Assembly (NCBI GenBank): GCA_964487605.1 | Contig: CAZARU010000004.1 | Coordinates: forward strand, 1-64,000 | Source: JAJDAH01 sp964487605 | Lineage (GTDB): Bacteria; Myxococcota_A; Polyangia; Polyangiales; Polyangiaceae | DNA: 64,000 nucleotides | Reading direction: 5' to 3' | In this document: positions 7,369 to 17,622 of the stretch, piece by piece | Layout: the number at the start of each line of letters is the position of its first letter | Position numbering within the stretch: the stretch's first letter is position 1 | Made by a program: the position numbers and the translations under genes | Notes under the pieces: generated by a model | What the model saw: the letters and a program-made list of their open reading frames with translations, nothing else | What the model was told of the DNA's origin: nothing | Databases searched by the model: none

Positions 7369-8670
7369 TCACGGTGCAGTCCTCGCGCACCGTGCGCCGT
7401 AGTCGCCGCCGCGGGCGGACGGGTTGCCGTAGCTGCGCCCCGACACGAACGGGGCGGAGTTGAAGAACGTGTAACCACGGACCACCCGGTAGGAGGCGGG
7501 GGTAGTATTGGCGCAGTCATTGCACGGAAGCCCGTACGCGTTCGCGAACCAGTCCATCGTCCACTGCCATACGTTTCCCGCGAGGTCCGCGTGCCCCCAC
7601 CGCCCGTTGCCGCCTGGTTTCGTGCCCGCCGCGATCAGGTCGCCGCGTGCGCAGCCCGTCACTCCGTCGCCGCAGCAGTTGTAGCTCGCACGCGTACAGT
7701 CGATGCTCGTCGAGTTCGCCGGTACCGACCACGGGTACACCCGCTGCTCGCTTCCTCCCGCGGCCGCGTAGTTCCACTCCGCCTCCGTCGGCAGACGCGC
7801 CCCGTCCCACGCACAGAACGCGAATGCGTCGTACCATGCGATGCAGTTCATCGGACGGCGCTCGTTGCCTGCCGGCGTGTCGGTCCACGTCTCGTAGTTG
7901 AAGTCGCATTTCACCGCGCTCCTGAGCGCTGCCGTCGTCGCTGCGAGCGAGCTGTTCCACGGGCTCTGCCATCCGCTGCCACCGATGAGCGGATGCGCTC
8001 CGGCACCATCTGCCGGCGGGCTCGCTTGCGTACCTCTACCGCCGTCAACGAACTCTCGGAACCGCCCCACCGTGATCACGTACACATCCAACCGGAAGTT
8101 GCTCACCGTCGCCACGAAACTCGAGTTCGTGTGCCCGATGCTCACTCCGTCGTAGCTCCGACTGAACGTACCGCCCGGCACCAGCAGGCTCGCACAGCAG
8201 TCGCCCGTGCCTGTGGGGCCGCAGTTCGAGCGACCGTCGCCACCTGCGATGCAACTCGGCGGCGTGCCAGCAGCCCCGCCGGCTCCGCTCGCGCCGCCTG
8301 TTCCGCCTGTTCCGCTGGCTCCGCTCGTGCCGGCTGCGCCGCTCGTGCCGCCGGTACCGCCCGTACCGCCCACGCCCCCGGTGCCACTCATCCCCGCATC
8401 GCCAGCCATGCCCCGCGTGCCGGCGGCACCGCCTGTAGCACCGGACGAGCCCCCGGCTCCTCCCTGGCCCGACGTTCCCGACTCTCCGCCGACTCCGCTC
8501 GCGCCGCCGGTGCCAGCAGAAGAGCCGCCGGCTCCATCCGCCGCCGCTGAGCCATCCTGCCCGCCGCCTCCCTCGTGGATCGAGTACTGACCGAGGAGCC
8601 CACATCCTGCGGCGCCCCCGATGATCAGGACGATGGAGATCCCGGCTCGCCGGGCGCTCTTCACCATCAT
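7369..8670 (-). CDS. lipoprotein with FGE-sulfatase (formylglycine-generating-enzyme-like) domain
   Basis: Begins MMVKSARRAGISIVLIIGG with a lipobox-like GGAAGC, followed by a Gly/Ala/Thr/Ser linker to about residue 140. The rest is an FGE-sulfatase fold: FVATVSNFRLDVYVITVGRF, ARLPTEAEWNYAAAGG, DLAGNVWQWTMDWF, YRVVRG and a final GARCARTAP are the usual landmarks. Proteins of this type are often non-catalytic, or bind ligands, in myxobacteria. The start overlaps the stop of the PEGA gene, so it is the third gene of the kinase operon. 433 residues. Confidence 0.8.
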   Translation of the reverse strand: MMVKSARRAGISIVLIIGGAAGCGLLGQYSIHEGGGGQDGSAAADGAGGSSAGTGGASGVGGESGTSGQGGAGGSSGATGGAAGTRGMAGDAGMSGTGGVGGTGGTGGTSGAAGTSGASGTGGTGGASGAGGAAGTPPSCIAGGDGRSNCGPTGTGDCCASLLVPGGTFSRSYDGVSIGHTNSSFVATVSNFRLDVYVITVGRFREFVDGGRGTQASPPADGAGAHPLIGGSGWQSPWNSSLAATTAALRSAVKCDFNYETWTDTPAGNERRPMNCIAWYDAFAFCAWDGARLPTEAEWNYAAAGGSEQRVYPWSVPANSTSIDCTRASYNCCGDGVTGCARGDLIAAGTKPGGNGRWGHADLAGNVWQWTMDWFANAYGLPCNDCANTTPASYRVVRGYTFFNSAPFVSGRSYGNPSARGGDYGARCARTAP

Positions 8671-9562
8671 CAGAATCGCCTCGCGACCGACACGCCACCA
8701 CCGCTCGTCGAGACCCTCGGGGCGATCACGGTTGCGTGCTCTGGACCCCTGTCGTCCGACAGCAGGAGGTACGCACCGACTCCGGCGCCTACGACACCTA
8801 CGCCGAGGAAGACGAAGTCCAGTGTCCGGCGCTCGCCGAGGTCCACGTCATCGCGGCACTTCTTTTCGGGGCAGTCCTTCGCGAGTTGGCTCTCGATGTA
8901 CACGACGCCGCCGAGGCCGACTGCACCGATACCGAGTGAAATCCATCCGATCGTCTTCCGACTGCCTCCACCGGGTTCGGCGGCGTCACGCGCTTGAGGT
9001 GCGTCTCGGGCCTTGGCTGGCTTGGCGGTTTCCGCGTCCGCCGACGCGACGGAGACCGTTCGCTGTGCTCCCTGCCCGACATCGACCTCGAAGCGCCGCT
9101 CGCGACCACCGGGATTCACGACTACCTCGTGCTTCCCCGGATTGACCGAGATCGGCGCCCCGACGTCCTCGACTTCAACTCCGTCGATCTCAACGATCGT
9201 CTCCGGCGACGCGCCCCTGATCCGTATCGTCCCGAGCCGTTTCTCGATGGCAGCCAGGCGATCACGAACGTGGCCGACCTTCTCGTGCCCCTGCGGCAAG
9301 GAAGCGAGGAGCCCACGAACGACTTCTGCGGCATCGACGAGCTTCCCTTGCTTTTCCAGACACAGGGCGATGCTGAGCTTCGTTTCGCCTGTGGGTTCGA
9401 GCCGGTCGCTCTCCACGAGCTTGTCGCACGCCGCCGCGAACTCGCCCCGCTTCATCAGTCCGTCCGCCTCGACGTACAGCCGATCGGCCGGGCTGCTCTG
9501 AGCGCTGGCCGTGATAGTCATCGACAGGATTGCTGCGACGATCGAAGAGCGCAGCACCGCCC

Positions 9563-9569
<7 letters not shown>
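8670..9569 (-). CDS. secreted or envelope PEGA-domain protein
   Basis: The GTG at 9567-9569 overlaps the stop of the kinase gene and is preceded by GGAGAG. The 299-residue protein has a signal peptide (VVRAVLRSSIVAAILSMTIT), a helical repeat region with CDKLVESDRLEPTGE, a PEGA-like beta domain (IVEIDGVEVEDVGAPISVNP) near residues 120-170, and two membrane segments in the C-terminal half (ISLGIGAVGLGGVVYI and FVFLGVGVVGAGVGAYLLL). This arrangement typically accompanies myxobacterial Ser/Thr kinases. A role in envelope signalling is inferred from context. Confidence 0.75.
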
Positions 9570-10972
<1,403 letters not shown>

Positions 10973-11073
10973 CGGCCGGCAGGGTACCGCCAGGTTGCAG
11001 TGAACTCAATCAGCGCCGGGCCGGCCATCACTACCGTCCGGGCGTGGCCCCCCGACGCGGAAGTCCGGCGCTG

Positions 11074-11421
11074 ATGCGCAAGATCGGAGCGCGAATCCGG
11101 GCCTTGCGCGAAGAGACCGGCCGGACGAGGGAGTCTCTGGCCTGGGCCTGCGGGCTCTCAAAAGCTCTTGTGACTCGAATCGAGAGCGGCCAGAACCTAC
11201 CTTCGATCCCTACGCTCGTGATGCTCGCGAAGGAGCTGGGCGTTCACGCCGCGGACATCGTGGCGTTCGACATGCGGAATCCGCGGTGTCGGCTGCTCGA
11301 CGAGACTCGACGGCGTGATGGGAAGGCAGTTCAAGTTGCGCTGGACGCAATCGACGCCCTCGGTCCTTTGGTCGTTACAGACGCAGCCCGTGTTTCGCCG
11401 CGCGCACGTCGTCGAAAGTAG
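11074..11421 (+). CDS. XRE-family HTH regulator
   Basis: A 115-residue protein from ATG 11074 (a GTG ten codons upstream is possible). The N-terminal half is a standard lambda-repressor-like HTH: IGARIRALREETGRTRESLA, then CGLSKALVTRIESGQNLPS and IPTLVMLAKELGVHAADIV. The C-terminal tail is basic. It is divergent from the kinase operon with about 100 bases between, so it may regulate that operon or itself. Confidence 0.8.
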   Translation: MRKIGARIRALREETGRTRESLAWACGLSKALVTRIESGQNLPSIPTLVMLAKELGVHAADIVAFDMRNPRCRLLDETRRRDGKAVQVALDAIDALGPLVVTDAARVSPRARRRK

Positions 11422-11461
11422 ACCTGCTCCAAGCCGCGTTCCCCGGAGCACGGCTCCAGCC

Positions 11462-11664
11462 ATGCGCCGGCACGTCGGCGCCGCCATCTCCTGCCTCCGA
11501 CACGCCAGCGGCCTGACCGTGGCGGTATTCGCGAAGCGGCTTGGCGTTTCCGTGCATTACCTTCAGAAGGTCGAGGGCGGGTCGCGAACCGGATGATCGA
11601 TTCGATCGTGCGGTTCGCGAATGCGCTGAATGTAGAGCCGGCGCAGGTGCTGACCGTGCGCTGA
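11462..11664 (+). pseudogene. second XRE-type HTH gene, frameshifted
   Basis: The frame from ATG 11462 encodes AAISCLRHASGLTVAVFAKR and GVSVHYLQKVEGG, a good first half of an HTH_3 domain, then stops at 11596. One frame away the domain continues as MIDSIVRFANALNVEPAQVL and ends at 11664. A single missing base near 11580-11593 explains the break. It follows the intact XRE gene by 40 bases and could once have formed a regulator pair with it. Confidence 0.65.
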
Positions 11665-11909
11665 GCCGTGGCCATGCTCGGTGAGCAGCACAATTTGCAA
11701 AGGAGCAGGCGCACCAGGGAATCACCTTCTGTTGCGAGAACACGTCAACACGCGCGTTGCGCCGCGTCCCTACGAGTTCGAACGCTCCAAGAAGACTCGC
11801 TCGCGATTCCGCCACGAAATGCTACCCTGCAAATTATCATGGCGCTCGGATTCTCTTCGCGCACGGCAACTGGATCAGTGCCAGCTTCGTGCTACCAGGA
11901 ACGCGCCAA

Positions 11910-12641
11910 GTGACGCAACGAACCACTGGTTGCAGTCGGCATCTTCGCGAGCTTGCTCGCGCGTTTTGTCACGCCGTCGCCTCGGCAACCAGGTCGTGCA
12001 GCGGCGCCACTACCGTGGCTTTCGTCGCGTTGGCATTGAGCCTGGCTAGTTGTGGTCCTCGCGACGATTCATCGCAGTGCGACTATGATGTCGTGTTCCA
12101 CGACGACTTCGACCGCCCCGAGTTGAATGGTTCGTCGCACGGCGACTACACATGGAAGGTGCTGGACGGAGTGCCGAGAATCGACGAGGGCTGGCTGCTT
12201 TCTAGGGGTCGGATAACAACCGATCTCGGCATGTCGATCGACACCGCCAAGGTGCGCTTGAAGTTCACGTTTCGAGTTGAAGGAAACTTTCACGTCCTAT
12301 ACGGGCACGATGGCGAGCCAAATGTTCGGTTCGGTGCCGGGCTCCGCTACTCACTGCTCCCCGGGGGCCGCGGCGAGCTTGCCATCCAACAGGACGTGAC
12401 GCGGGCGGCGGTGCCGAGACGGTTGCGGCGTATTGAGAACGGTGCATATCTCGCTGAGTTTGAGGTCGATCAGCGCCACGCCACCGCGCAATTCGCTGTC
12501 CTGGACTACGATGCGGGGACACGTACCGAGCTTGCCACACGACCATCGGGAGAACTTGGCCAACGTCCCACGGGGACGCACGTGTACGTGGACAATGTCA
12601 TTCTCGACGAAGTGTCGCTTGAGGCGTACAGCTGTCGGTAG
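11910..12641 (+). CDS. lipoprotein with lectin-like N-terminus, unknown
   Basis: The GTG at 11910 is chosen because AGGA lies ten bases upstream. The frame then reads through TTVAFVALALSLASC, a typical lipobox with a long n-region. The mature part begins YDVVFHDDFDRPELNGS, a motif common at the start of concanavalin A-like (LamG or DUF1080-like) beta sandwiches in secreted proteins, and continues with many beta-strand patterns ending in EVSLEAYSC. Sugar or surface binding is a reasonable guess. 243 residues; the start is uncertain. Confidence 0.55.
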   Translation: MTQRTTGCSRHLRELARAFCHAVASATRSCSGATTVAFVALALSLASCGPRDDSSQCDYDVVFHDDFDRPELNGSSHGDYTWKVLDGVPRIDEGWLLSRGRITTDLGMSIDTAKVRLKFTFRVEGNFHVLYGHDGEPNVRFGAGLRYSLLPGGRGELAIQQDVTRAAVPRRLRRIENGAYLAEFEVDQRHATAQFAVLDYDAGTRTELATRPSGELGQRPTGTHVYVDNVILDEVSLEAYSCR

Positions 12642-12829
12642 CCCGGGGCCCGACCAGTGTCTCCCTCGTGGATTCTTCACTAGCCGAATCGGTCCTCCGC
12701 ACGTGTCGCGAATGAGGCGTTCGGCGGTAGACCGTCCGCCCGACCGCACGTCCCCAGGCTGTTGACGCGCGCCGCGCGCGTGGCCTGCGCCGGAGCCTTC
12801 GACGGGTGTGCACCGGGAACACCACGTCC

Positions 12830-13133
12830 TCACCGATCGCACTGGTGGATGTTGTGCAGCACGAACGGCAGGCGCAGGTCGAAGACCTGTGGCTCGATGA
12901 TCCGGCACGCCTCGTCACACACAAGGATCAACTCGCTCCACTCGTCGTAATCCGTGGGCGCCCTTCACGGCGCATGCCGCGTGCCCCGGAAGGAACGTCC
13001 CGCCGCCCGGTCGATCGGCGACCCCGCACGCCAAGTACATGCGCCACCCCACGTAGCGCGGGCCGACGCCCACACCTTTCCGATGCTTGGCCCGCACGGA
13101 AGCTCCGGTTCCGGCCGCGGGGTGCGGTGGCAC
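12830..13133 (-). pseudogene. possible frameshifted small gene
   Basis: On the minus strand, one frame encodes RYVGWRMYLACGVADRPGGG and HAACAVKGAHG. A neighbouring frame then continues as DEWSELILVCDEACRIIEPQ and LPFVLHNIHQCDR before a stop at 12830-12832. Neither part alone has both a good start and a good end. Together they look like one protein of about 105 residues broken by an indel near 12950-12960. I do not know the family. Confidence 0.35.
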
Positions 13134-13201
13134 CAGATCCTCGCTGCTCCCGTTCCGGCGGCGTGTCCCACGTGACGAGACCGCCGCACCCTGTGACGGC
13201 C

Positions 13202-13552
13202 TCAGTCTCGGAGCAGCGCGTTGTACTTTCTCTGCAACGCCGCCACGACTTCGAGCGCCCGAGGGAATCCGACGGCCAGCGCCGCACGCTTCAGTTCGGT
13301 CTCGTTCCCACCACCGCCGCCCTCGCGCGGGGTCGCGCCGCCACTGTCGTTCCGAACACGACCGCGGACGTTGTACACAAGACCCGCCGAAATCGTCATG
13401 CCCTGCGCCGCAGCGGCGGCGACGACATCCTTCGCTGGCATCGTCGGCGGCGCCTTCCGGATGAAGTCGGACTTGCTTCCGTCGCCGGGTCCTCGGCTTC
13501 GCTTCGCCTTGGTGCTGGTCTTGCGTCGTCGCTCGGTCTTGCTGGCGGCCAT
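13202..13552 (-). CDS. small conserved myxobacterial protein, possible DNA-binding
   Basis: The ATG at 13550-13552 has GGAG nine bases upstream. The 116-residue protein has a Lys/Arg-rich N-terminus followed by DFIRKAPPTMPAKDVVAAAA and ISAGLVYNVRG. I recognise this pattern from small myxobacterial proteins (phosphate-like SxxxFxRxxP...AKxVVxxAKxxG...YxxR), usually treated as HTH-like. The C-terminal part ends in a helix (ALEVVAALQRKYNALLRD). It is the last gene of the minus-strand run that begins with the LDLa lipoprotein at 15265. Confidence 0.55.
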   Translation of the reverse strand: MAASKTERRRKTSTKAKRSRGPGDGSKSDFIRKAPPTMPAKDVVAAAAAQGMTISAGLVYNVRGRVRNDSGGATPREGGGGGNETELKRAALAVGFPRALEVVAALQRKYNALLRD

Positions 13553-13616
13553 CGTCAGATCTCCGGGTTGAAGGGGAGGCGAGCCTACACGAGGCGCTGG
13601 ACGCGGGAGGCGGCAG

Positions 13617-14039
13617 CTACTCTCCGTCCAGCCTGAACCCGTCGATCGGCCACGTCCGGCCATCGTCCCGCTGGACGAACACCATCGGCCCCACCAGCTC
13701 GTCGAGGTGCACGACGACCTTGTACCGATCGGGCTCACCGCCGGCTTGGACCAAGGCTTCGCGGAACGCCGCCGACGCAGCCTGCTGCATCGCCGGGCGG
13801 TCCGACTCGCGCGCGTCCTCCCCGAACGGTGCGATGGCCGCCATGACCTGGGCGCGGATGGGCGCTGCCTGATCGGCCTTCGGTCCGGCGTGCATCCAGA
13901 CCACCGATGCGATCACGACGGTCACACCGAACACCGCCAGGCCCGCGTAGACGAGCAGCAGTGGTCGCCCGAGCCTACGGAGCGCGCTTTCGCGCACGAC
14001 CGCGAGGACGTCAGAGGAGTCCGGCAACTTGGAGTGCAT
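13617..14039 (-). CDS. cassette protein C: one-pass membrane protein
   Basis: 140 residues: a short N-terminus, then RRLGRPLLLVYAGLAVFGV as part of a membrane helix, then an outer or periplasmic domain containing AAIAPFGEDARESDRPAMQQ and a C-terminal beta-like end (TWPIDGFRLDGE). Its start overlaps the end of the small membrane protein at 14011-14121. Broken copies of this protein occur at 19620-19850 and in part at 32960-33060, so it belongs to a repeated cassette. Function unknown. Confidence 0.65.
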   Translation of the reverse strand: MHSKLPDSSDVLAVVRESALRRLGRPLLLVYAGLAVFGVTVVIASVVWMHAGPKADQAAPIRAQVMAAIAPFGEDARESDRPAMQQAASAAFREALVQAGGEPDRYKVVVHLDELVGPMVFVQRDDGRTWPIDGFRLDGE

Positions 14040-14121
14040 GCCACCCGAGCAGTCCGAGCATGCAAGCGATGAACGCGCCTGCGACGGAGAGGCCCACCAC
14101 GAGCAAGATGTCCTCGGTCAC
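14011..14121 (-). CDS. cassette protein B: 36-residue membrane peptide
   Basis: The GTG at 14119-14121 overlaps the stop of the upstream cassette gene (GTGA). The peptide is almost wholly one membrane helix (ILLVVGLSVAGAFIACMLG). A homologue with the same neighbour order lies at 33185-33310, which supports its reality despite its size. It probably acts with proteins A and C in the envelope. Confidence 0.6.
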   Translation of the reverse strand: MTEDILLVVGLSVAGAFIACMLGLLGWHALQVAGLL

Positions 14122-14396
14122 AGCAACCCGTCCAGCCACTCGGCGAGCACGATCGCCGAACGTCCCCGTGCGAGGAGCGCGACTCCACCGCCACACGTCG
14201 TCGGCTGCACCGTGTACGGCGCGTCGCACGCCCACTGGTGTCGCTCGAGATCTGCGAGGTCGGGCTCCTTGACCGGAACCTCGCGGGCCTCGTTCATTCG
14301 CTGTCGAAGTCGTTCTGGGCGCCAGCTCCCGCCGGCGAACAGCAGGCGCCATGACGCGCCGTCGCGTAGTAGGAACACATCGAGTCGAGGCGTCAT
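14118..14396 (-). CDS. cassette protein A (short form)
   Basis: 92 residues beginning MTPRLDVFLLRDGASWRLLF and ending GRSAIVLAEWLDGLL. It aligns with the C-terminal two-thirds of the protein at 33300-33776, which adds an N-terminal CWLCDRERG zinc-finger-like part missing here. Conserved points include LDVFL, WRL, EPDLA, DAPY and ARGRSA. The ATG overlaps the stop of the LDLa lipoprotein gene (ATGA), and its own stop overlaps cassette protein B. Cytoplasmic, function unknown. Confidence 0.65.
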   Translation of the reverse strand: MTPRLDVFLLRDGASWRLLFAGGSWRPERLRQRMNEAREVPVKEPDLADLERHQWACDAPYTVQPTTCGGGVALLARGRSAIVLAEWLDGLL

Positions 14397-15265
14397 ATGC
14401 AAATCTCGTCCTCGCCGAGCGGACAATCCTCTTCGCCGTTGCAGACCCACTCGCGAGGGATTTCAGTACCGTCGTCACACTTGAACGGAGGCTTCGGGGG
14501 ACAGATGTACTCGGCTCGCGGCGGACAGCCCTCTTCGTCGCCGCCGCCGGTGCAGTCCGGTTCGCCGTCGCAGGTCCTTGCTAGGTCGATGTTCGAGCCG
14601 TCTTCGCACTTGAAGTCGCCACACTTGTCTTCGTCGGAGCCGGTGGGGCAGTCGCTGTTGCCCTCGCAAGCCAGGCCCTGGTGGATGCCGACGCCATCCC
14701 CACACGAAAAGAATCCACCGGTGGGGCAGACTTCGTCTGCGCCGTCGCGGCAGTCGTCTTCCCCGTCGCACCGGTAGGCGTCCGGCACGGTGGTGCCGTC
14801 GTCGCAGGTGAAGCGGACCTTCTCGTTGCAGGTCCCGAGGCAGTTCGAGATCGTGGCTGAGATGGGATCGCCGCAGTGCCAGTCGCGCAACGCATCGCAA
14901 CTCGCATCGGTAACGCACTTCGTTCGACACACATCCGACGGCCTCACGATCGGGTCGCAGTGGTAGGGCCCGTCGGTCAGGAGTTTGCAGTCTCGGAGTT
15001 TCGCCTCGTGGGCGGCGCAGATCTCTTGGGCCTGCGCGACGCTCACTTCCGGCGCCGTGCCTGCCGCACCGCTCGATCCGGCACCACCATCTGTGCCTGC
15101 CGCGCCGCCGGTGTCGGCACCCGCGCCGCCGGAGCTGGCACCACCATCCCTGCCCGCCGCGCCGCCGGAGCCGCCCGGCGGGGTGCCCTCGGAATCGCCG
15201 GAGCACGCTGACACAACGCCCAGAGCCAGAACTACGACGCCCGCCCACCGGGTCCCCACGCGCAT
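14393..15265 (-). CDS. lipoprotein with four LDL-receptor class A repeats
   Basis: 290 residues. The leader MRVGTRWAGVVVLALGVVSA ends in a lipobox Cys and is followed by a Gly/Ser/Ala/Asp linker. After a Cys-rich segment come four LDLa-type units, each with the F-x-C-x-D-G start and C-x-G-x-x-D-C...D-E-x-C calcium-binding end, for example RCDGEDDCRDGADEVC and CNGEEDCPLGEDEIC. Such repeats are typical of animal receptors and occur sporadically in myxobacteria. Calcium-dependent binding on the cell surface is likely. It is the first gene of an operon with cassette genes A, B and C. Confidence 0.8.
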   Translation of the reverse strand: MRVGTRWAGVVVLALGVVSACSGDSEGTPPGGSGGAAGRDGGASSGGAGADTGGAAGTDGGAGSSGAAGTAPEVSVAQAQEICAAHEAKLRDCKLLTDGPYHCDPIVRPSDVCRTKCVTDASCDALRDWHCGDPISATISNCLGTCNEKVRFTCDDGTTVPDAYRCDGEDDCRDGADEVCPTGGFFSCGDGVGIHQGLACEGNSDCPTGSDEDKCGDFKCEDGSNIDLARTCDGEPDCTGGGDEEGCPPRAEYICPPKPPFKCDDGTEIPREWVCNGEEDCPLGEDEICI

Positions 15266-15545
15266 GGCACGCGAGCCTACCACGGCCGGCTGGCGTAGAG
15301 GGTGGCCGGTGCCGTCACGGAACGACGTCCTGGCGGGCGCGGTGCTCGCGCTCGGCACTGGCGCTCTGCGTGGCGCTTTCCGTAGTGCCGCCGCCGTGGG
15401 CTTGGTGATTCCAAGCCGGCGCGCGCCTGGTTGCCTTGCCGTTCCTGGCACGCCATCGGAGCTGCTTCACGGCGGGGCGCTTCGGAGAATCGAGGGGCCA
15501 GCGGGGAGTCGGTCTGGCGCGTCCTTCACCCGGCACCCTGGAGCC

Positions 15546-16946
15546 GTGTACGCTCGACCTGTGCGATGGTTCCTGCTCGGCGGCGCCTGTTTGGTCGCAC
15601 TTGCGTGTACGCCGCCTCGGCACCCTTCGAGTTCGCTGGCACCCCCAGCCTCGCCCGACGACTCGCAGACGTCGAAGTGCAAGGTCAAGCCGAGCGCGTC
15701 TCGGCCACTCGTCACCGAGTGGCCGGCGACCGAGCGGTCACGTCTGGAGAGCCTGTCCGGCAATGGGCTAGTCGCCGTCGAGTACGTCGGCTGCGAGATG
15801 CGTGTGCTCGACGAGTGTGTCGTCAAGGGCAGATACGAGTATCGCCCCACGACCATCGCCATTGATGGCTTCGACATCGATTCAGCGGATGACCTCTGGG
15901 CGAGGCTTCCACTCGGCGCCGCGGCGCTGGAAACGGATCTGTCGAAAAGCGGTCACCTCAATCTCTCCTACGCTGTCGTCGGCCAGCGCCAAGCCTCCGG
16001 CTTTGACGCTGCCGCAACCGACCTGACGGGCGGCTGCAAGAGCGCTACGCACGTCGTTACCGGCTACGCCGTCGGGGCGTTCGAGTTGTCGTCGGGCTCA
16101 TCTTCGGAGGTGAAGTCGTCGGCCAGCATCGTCGGTGTCGGCGCGGGAGTCGGCTCCAGTGCGAAACAGTCCATTCTCCGTAGCGGTGGCGAGATGAAGG
16201 CTTGCCGGGAACCCGGGAGGGCGGCGGCAAGAGTGAAGAAGGGCGAAGCACCGCCCGCGCCCGAGCCCCCGAAAGACTGCGCAACCCCGATCCAGCTCTT
16301 CCTCGCTGCGCTCCCCGAGAGAGCCGTCGCACCAACCTCGGCCGGTGCCGGCACCGGTCGCGCCGAGCCATCCAGCGAGCCGGTCGTGGATCAGGGCGCC
16401 ACGGAAGAATCGCCCCCGAAACCTTTGGAGCCGCGACCACTATCCCTGGAGATCGGTGCTGGGGTTCTTGTGCCCGAGAAGTACCACACACAGGTGTTCG
16501 GCTCGACTGGCCAGCCGCTTGAAGCGTCCGTCCACTACAAGCCCGGACCCGCTGCGACCGTCGCCCTCTTCTACCGAGCGTCGGACGTTTTCAGTGTTGG
16601 CGCTTCCGCCGTCGGTTCGTTGAATTCCCTGTTCACCGAACAACACGCCGGTTCGCCTGACGAACCGGCGTTCTGGTGGGGCGGGGCAGTTAACGCCCGC
16701 GTGGCTGCCCACCTGCTTCGTCGCGTCGTCGGCACTGCGGGCGTCGGTGTCGGAGCCATCCTCGGAGACTTCTGGTCGGCCGGTGACGATGCCGCGCCAA
16801 CGTTGCCGATCGACGTCGGTCTGCTGTGGGATGCGCAGGCAACACGCTGGGGCGTTCTCGGCAGCTACCGAGCCGCGTTCGCCGGCGACCGACCCAACAC
16901 GGTTCTGCTGCTAGGCACCCTGCAGTACGACTTCAGCGCGGACTGA
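15546..16946 (+). CDS. lipoprotein with beta-rich C-terminal domain
   Basis: The likely start is GTG 15546 (GTG 15561 is an alternative), giving ARPVRWFLLGGACLVALAC, a clear lipobox. Residues about 45-230 form a domain shared with the SEL1 protein at 26922-28502 (PLVTEWPATERSRLESL, then VEYVGCEMRVLDECVVKGRY). A Pro/Ala/Glu linker follows. The last 160 residues are strand-rich with alternating aromatic and Gly residues and end in LGTLQYDFSAD, as in outer-membrane beta-barrel-like proteins. Surface exposure is likely. Role unknown. Confidence 0.65.
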   Translation: MYARPVRWFLLGGACLVALACTPPRHPSSSLAPPASPDDSQTSKCKVKPSASRPLVTEWPATERSRLESLSGNGLVAVEYVGCEMRVLDECVVKGRYEYRPTTIAIDGFDIDSADDLWARLPLGAAALETDLSKSGHLNLSYAVVGQRQASGFDAAATDLTGGCKSATHVVTGYAVGAFELSSGSSSEVKSSASIVGVGAGVGSSAKQSILRSGGEMKACREPGRAAARVKKGEAPPAPEPPKDCATPIQLFLAALPERAVAPTSAGAGTGRAEPSSEPVVDQGATEESPPKPLEPRPLSLEIGAGVLVPEKYHTQVFGSTGQPLEASVHYKPGPAATVALFYRASDVFSVGASAVGSLNSLFTEQHAGSPDEPAFWWGGAVNARVAAHLLRRVVGTAGVGVGAILGDFWSAGDDAAPTLPIDVGLLWDAQATRWGVLGSYRAAFAGDRPNTVLLLGTLQYDFSAD

Positions 16947-16954
16947 ATCGACGA

Positions 16955-17339
16955 CTACACGAGATCCTCAGGCTCGATCCCGTGCTTCCGCAGCTCCTCG
17001 ACCGCCGCCTCGAAAAGCGCTCGCCGCTTCACTCGGTGAGAAGTGCGGCAGCGGAATCTCGCCCTTCGTGGTGAGTTCCTTGAACCAAGAACGGATGACA
17101 CCCCCCATCGCCGCGCTCAGACCGCTTCCTAGCGCCCAGGTCGATGGGAGCTAGGTGCTCGAAGCAACCGCGCGCCCCAGCACGGGGAACGCCAGTCCCG
17201 GCATGAGTCCGCCGGCCAGCATGAGCTTCGCGACCTTGGACCAGTCAATCGCGTTCACGAGTTGCCCGTACGCCGCGTCTGTCGCGACAAGGATGATTCG
17301 ACGATCCTCGCGGCCGAGCGCTTCGATGGGTACCCTCAT
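16955..17339 (-). pseudogene. membrane protein gene broken by a stop and a frameshift
   Basis: The first part (62 residues, MRVPIEALGREDRRIILVA...) ends at a TAG at 17151-17153. The same frame continues as WALGSGLSAAMGGVIRSWFK and PLPHFSPSEAASA. At a run of four A (17013-17016, four T on the coding strand) the frame must shift to give FEAAVEELRKHGIEPEDLV. Removing one T restores a single protein of about 127 residues. The C-terminal tail is the same as in the intact gene at 31376-31525. Confidence 0.6.
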
Positions 17340-17622
17340 TGCTCTCGTCCCTCCTGCGCGTGCTCAGCGACTCCCGTCCGGTCGCGTGGCGGAAGCTCCG
17401 TTCCCTCTCGTAACGAAATCAGGCGAGAGCGGCAAGCAGGCGAAGCTTCGTCGGAGGAGGGAACCGTGTTGGGCGCGCACATGATCGTCCGGCAGCTGTT
17501 CCCTGCGTGGATCGACGAGTGACGCTGCTGGACAAGCCCGATGTGTTCGCTGGCCGCGAACTGACATGACCGCGGTATTCTGGTCTGTTGACCCACCTTG
17601 TCGGAGCAACTAGCCTGTTTCC

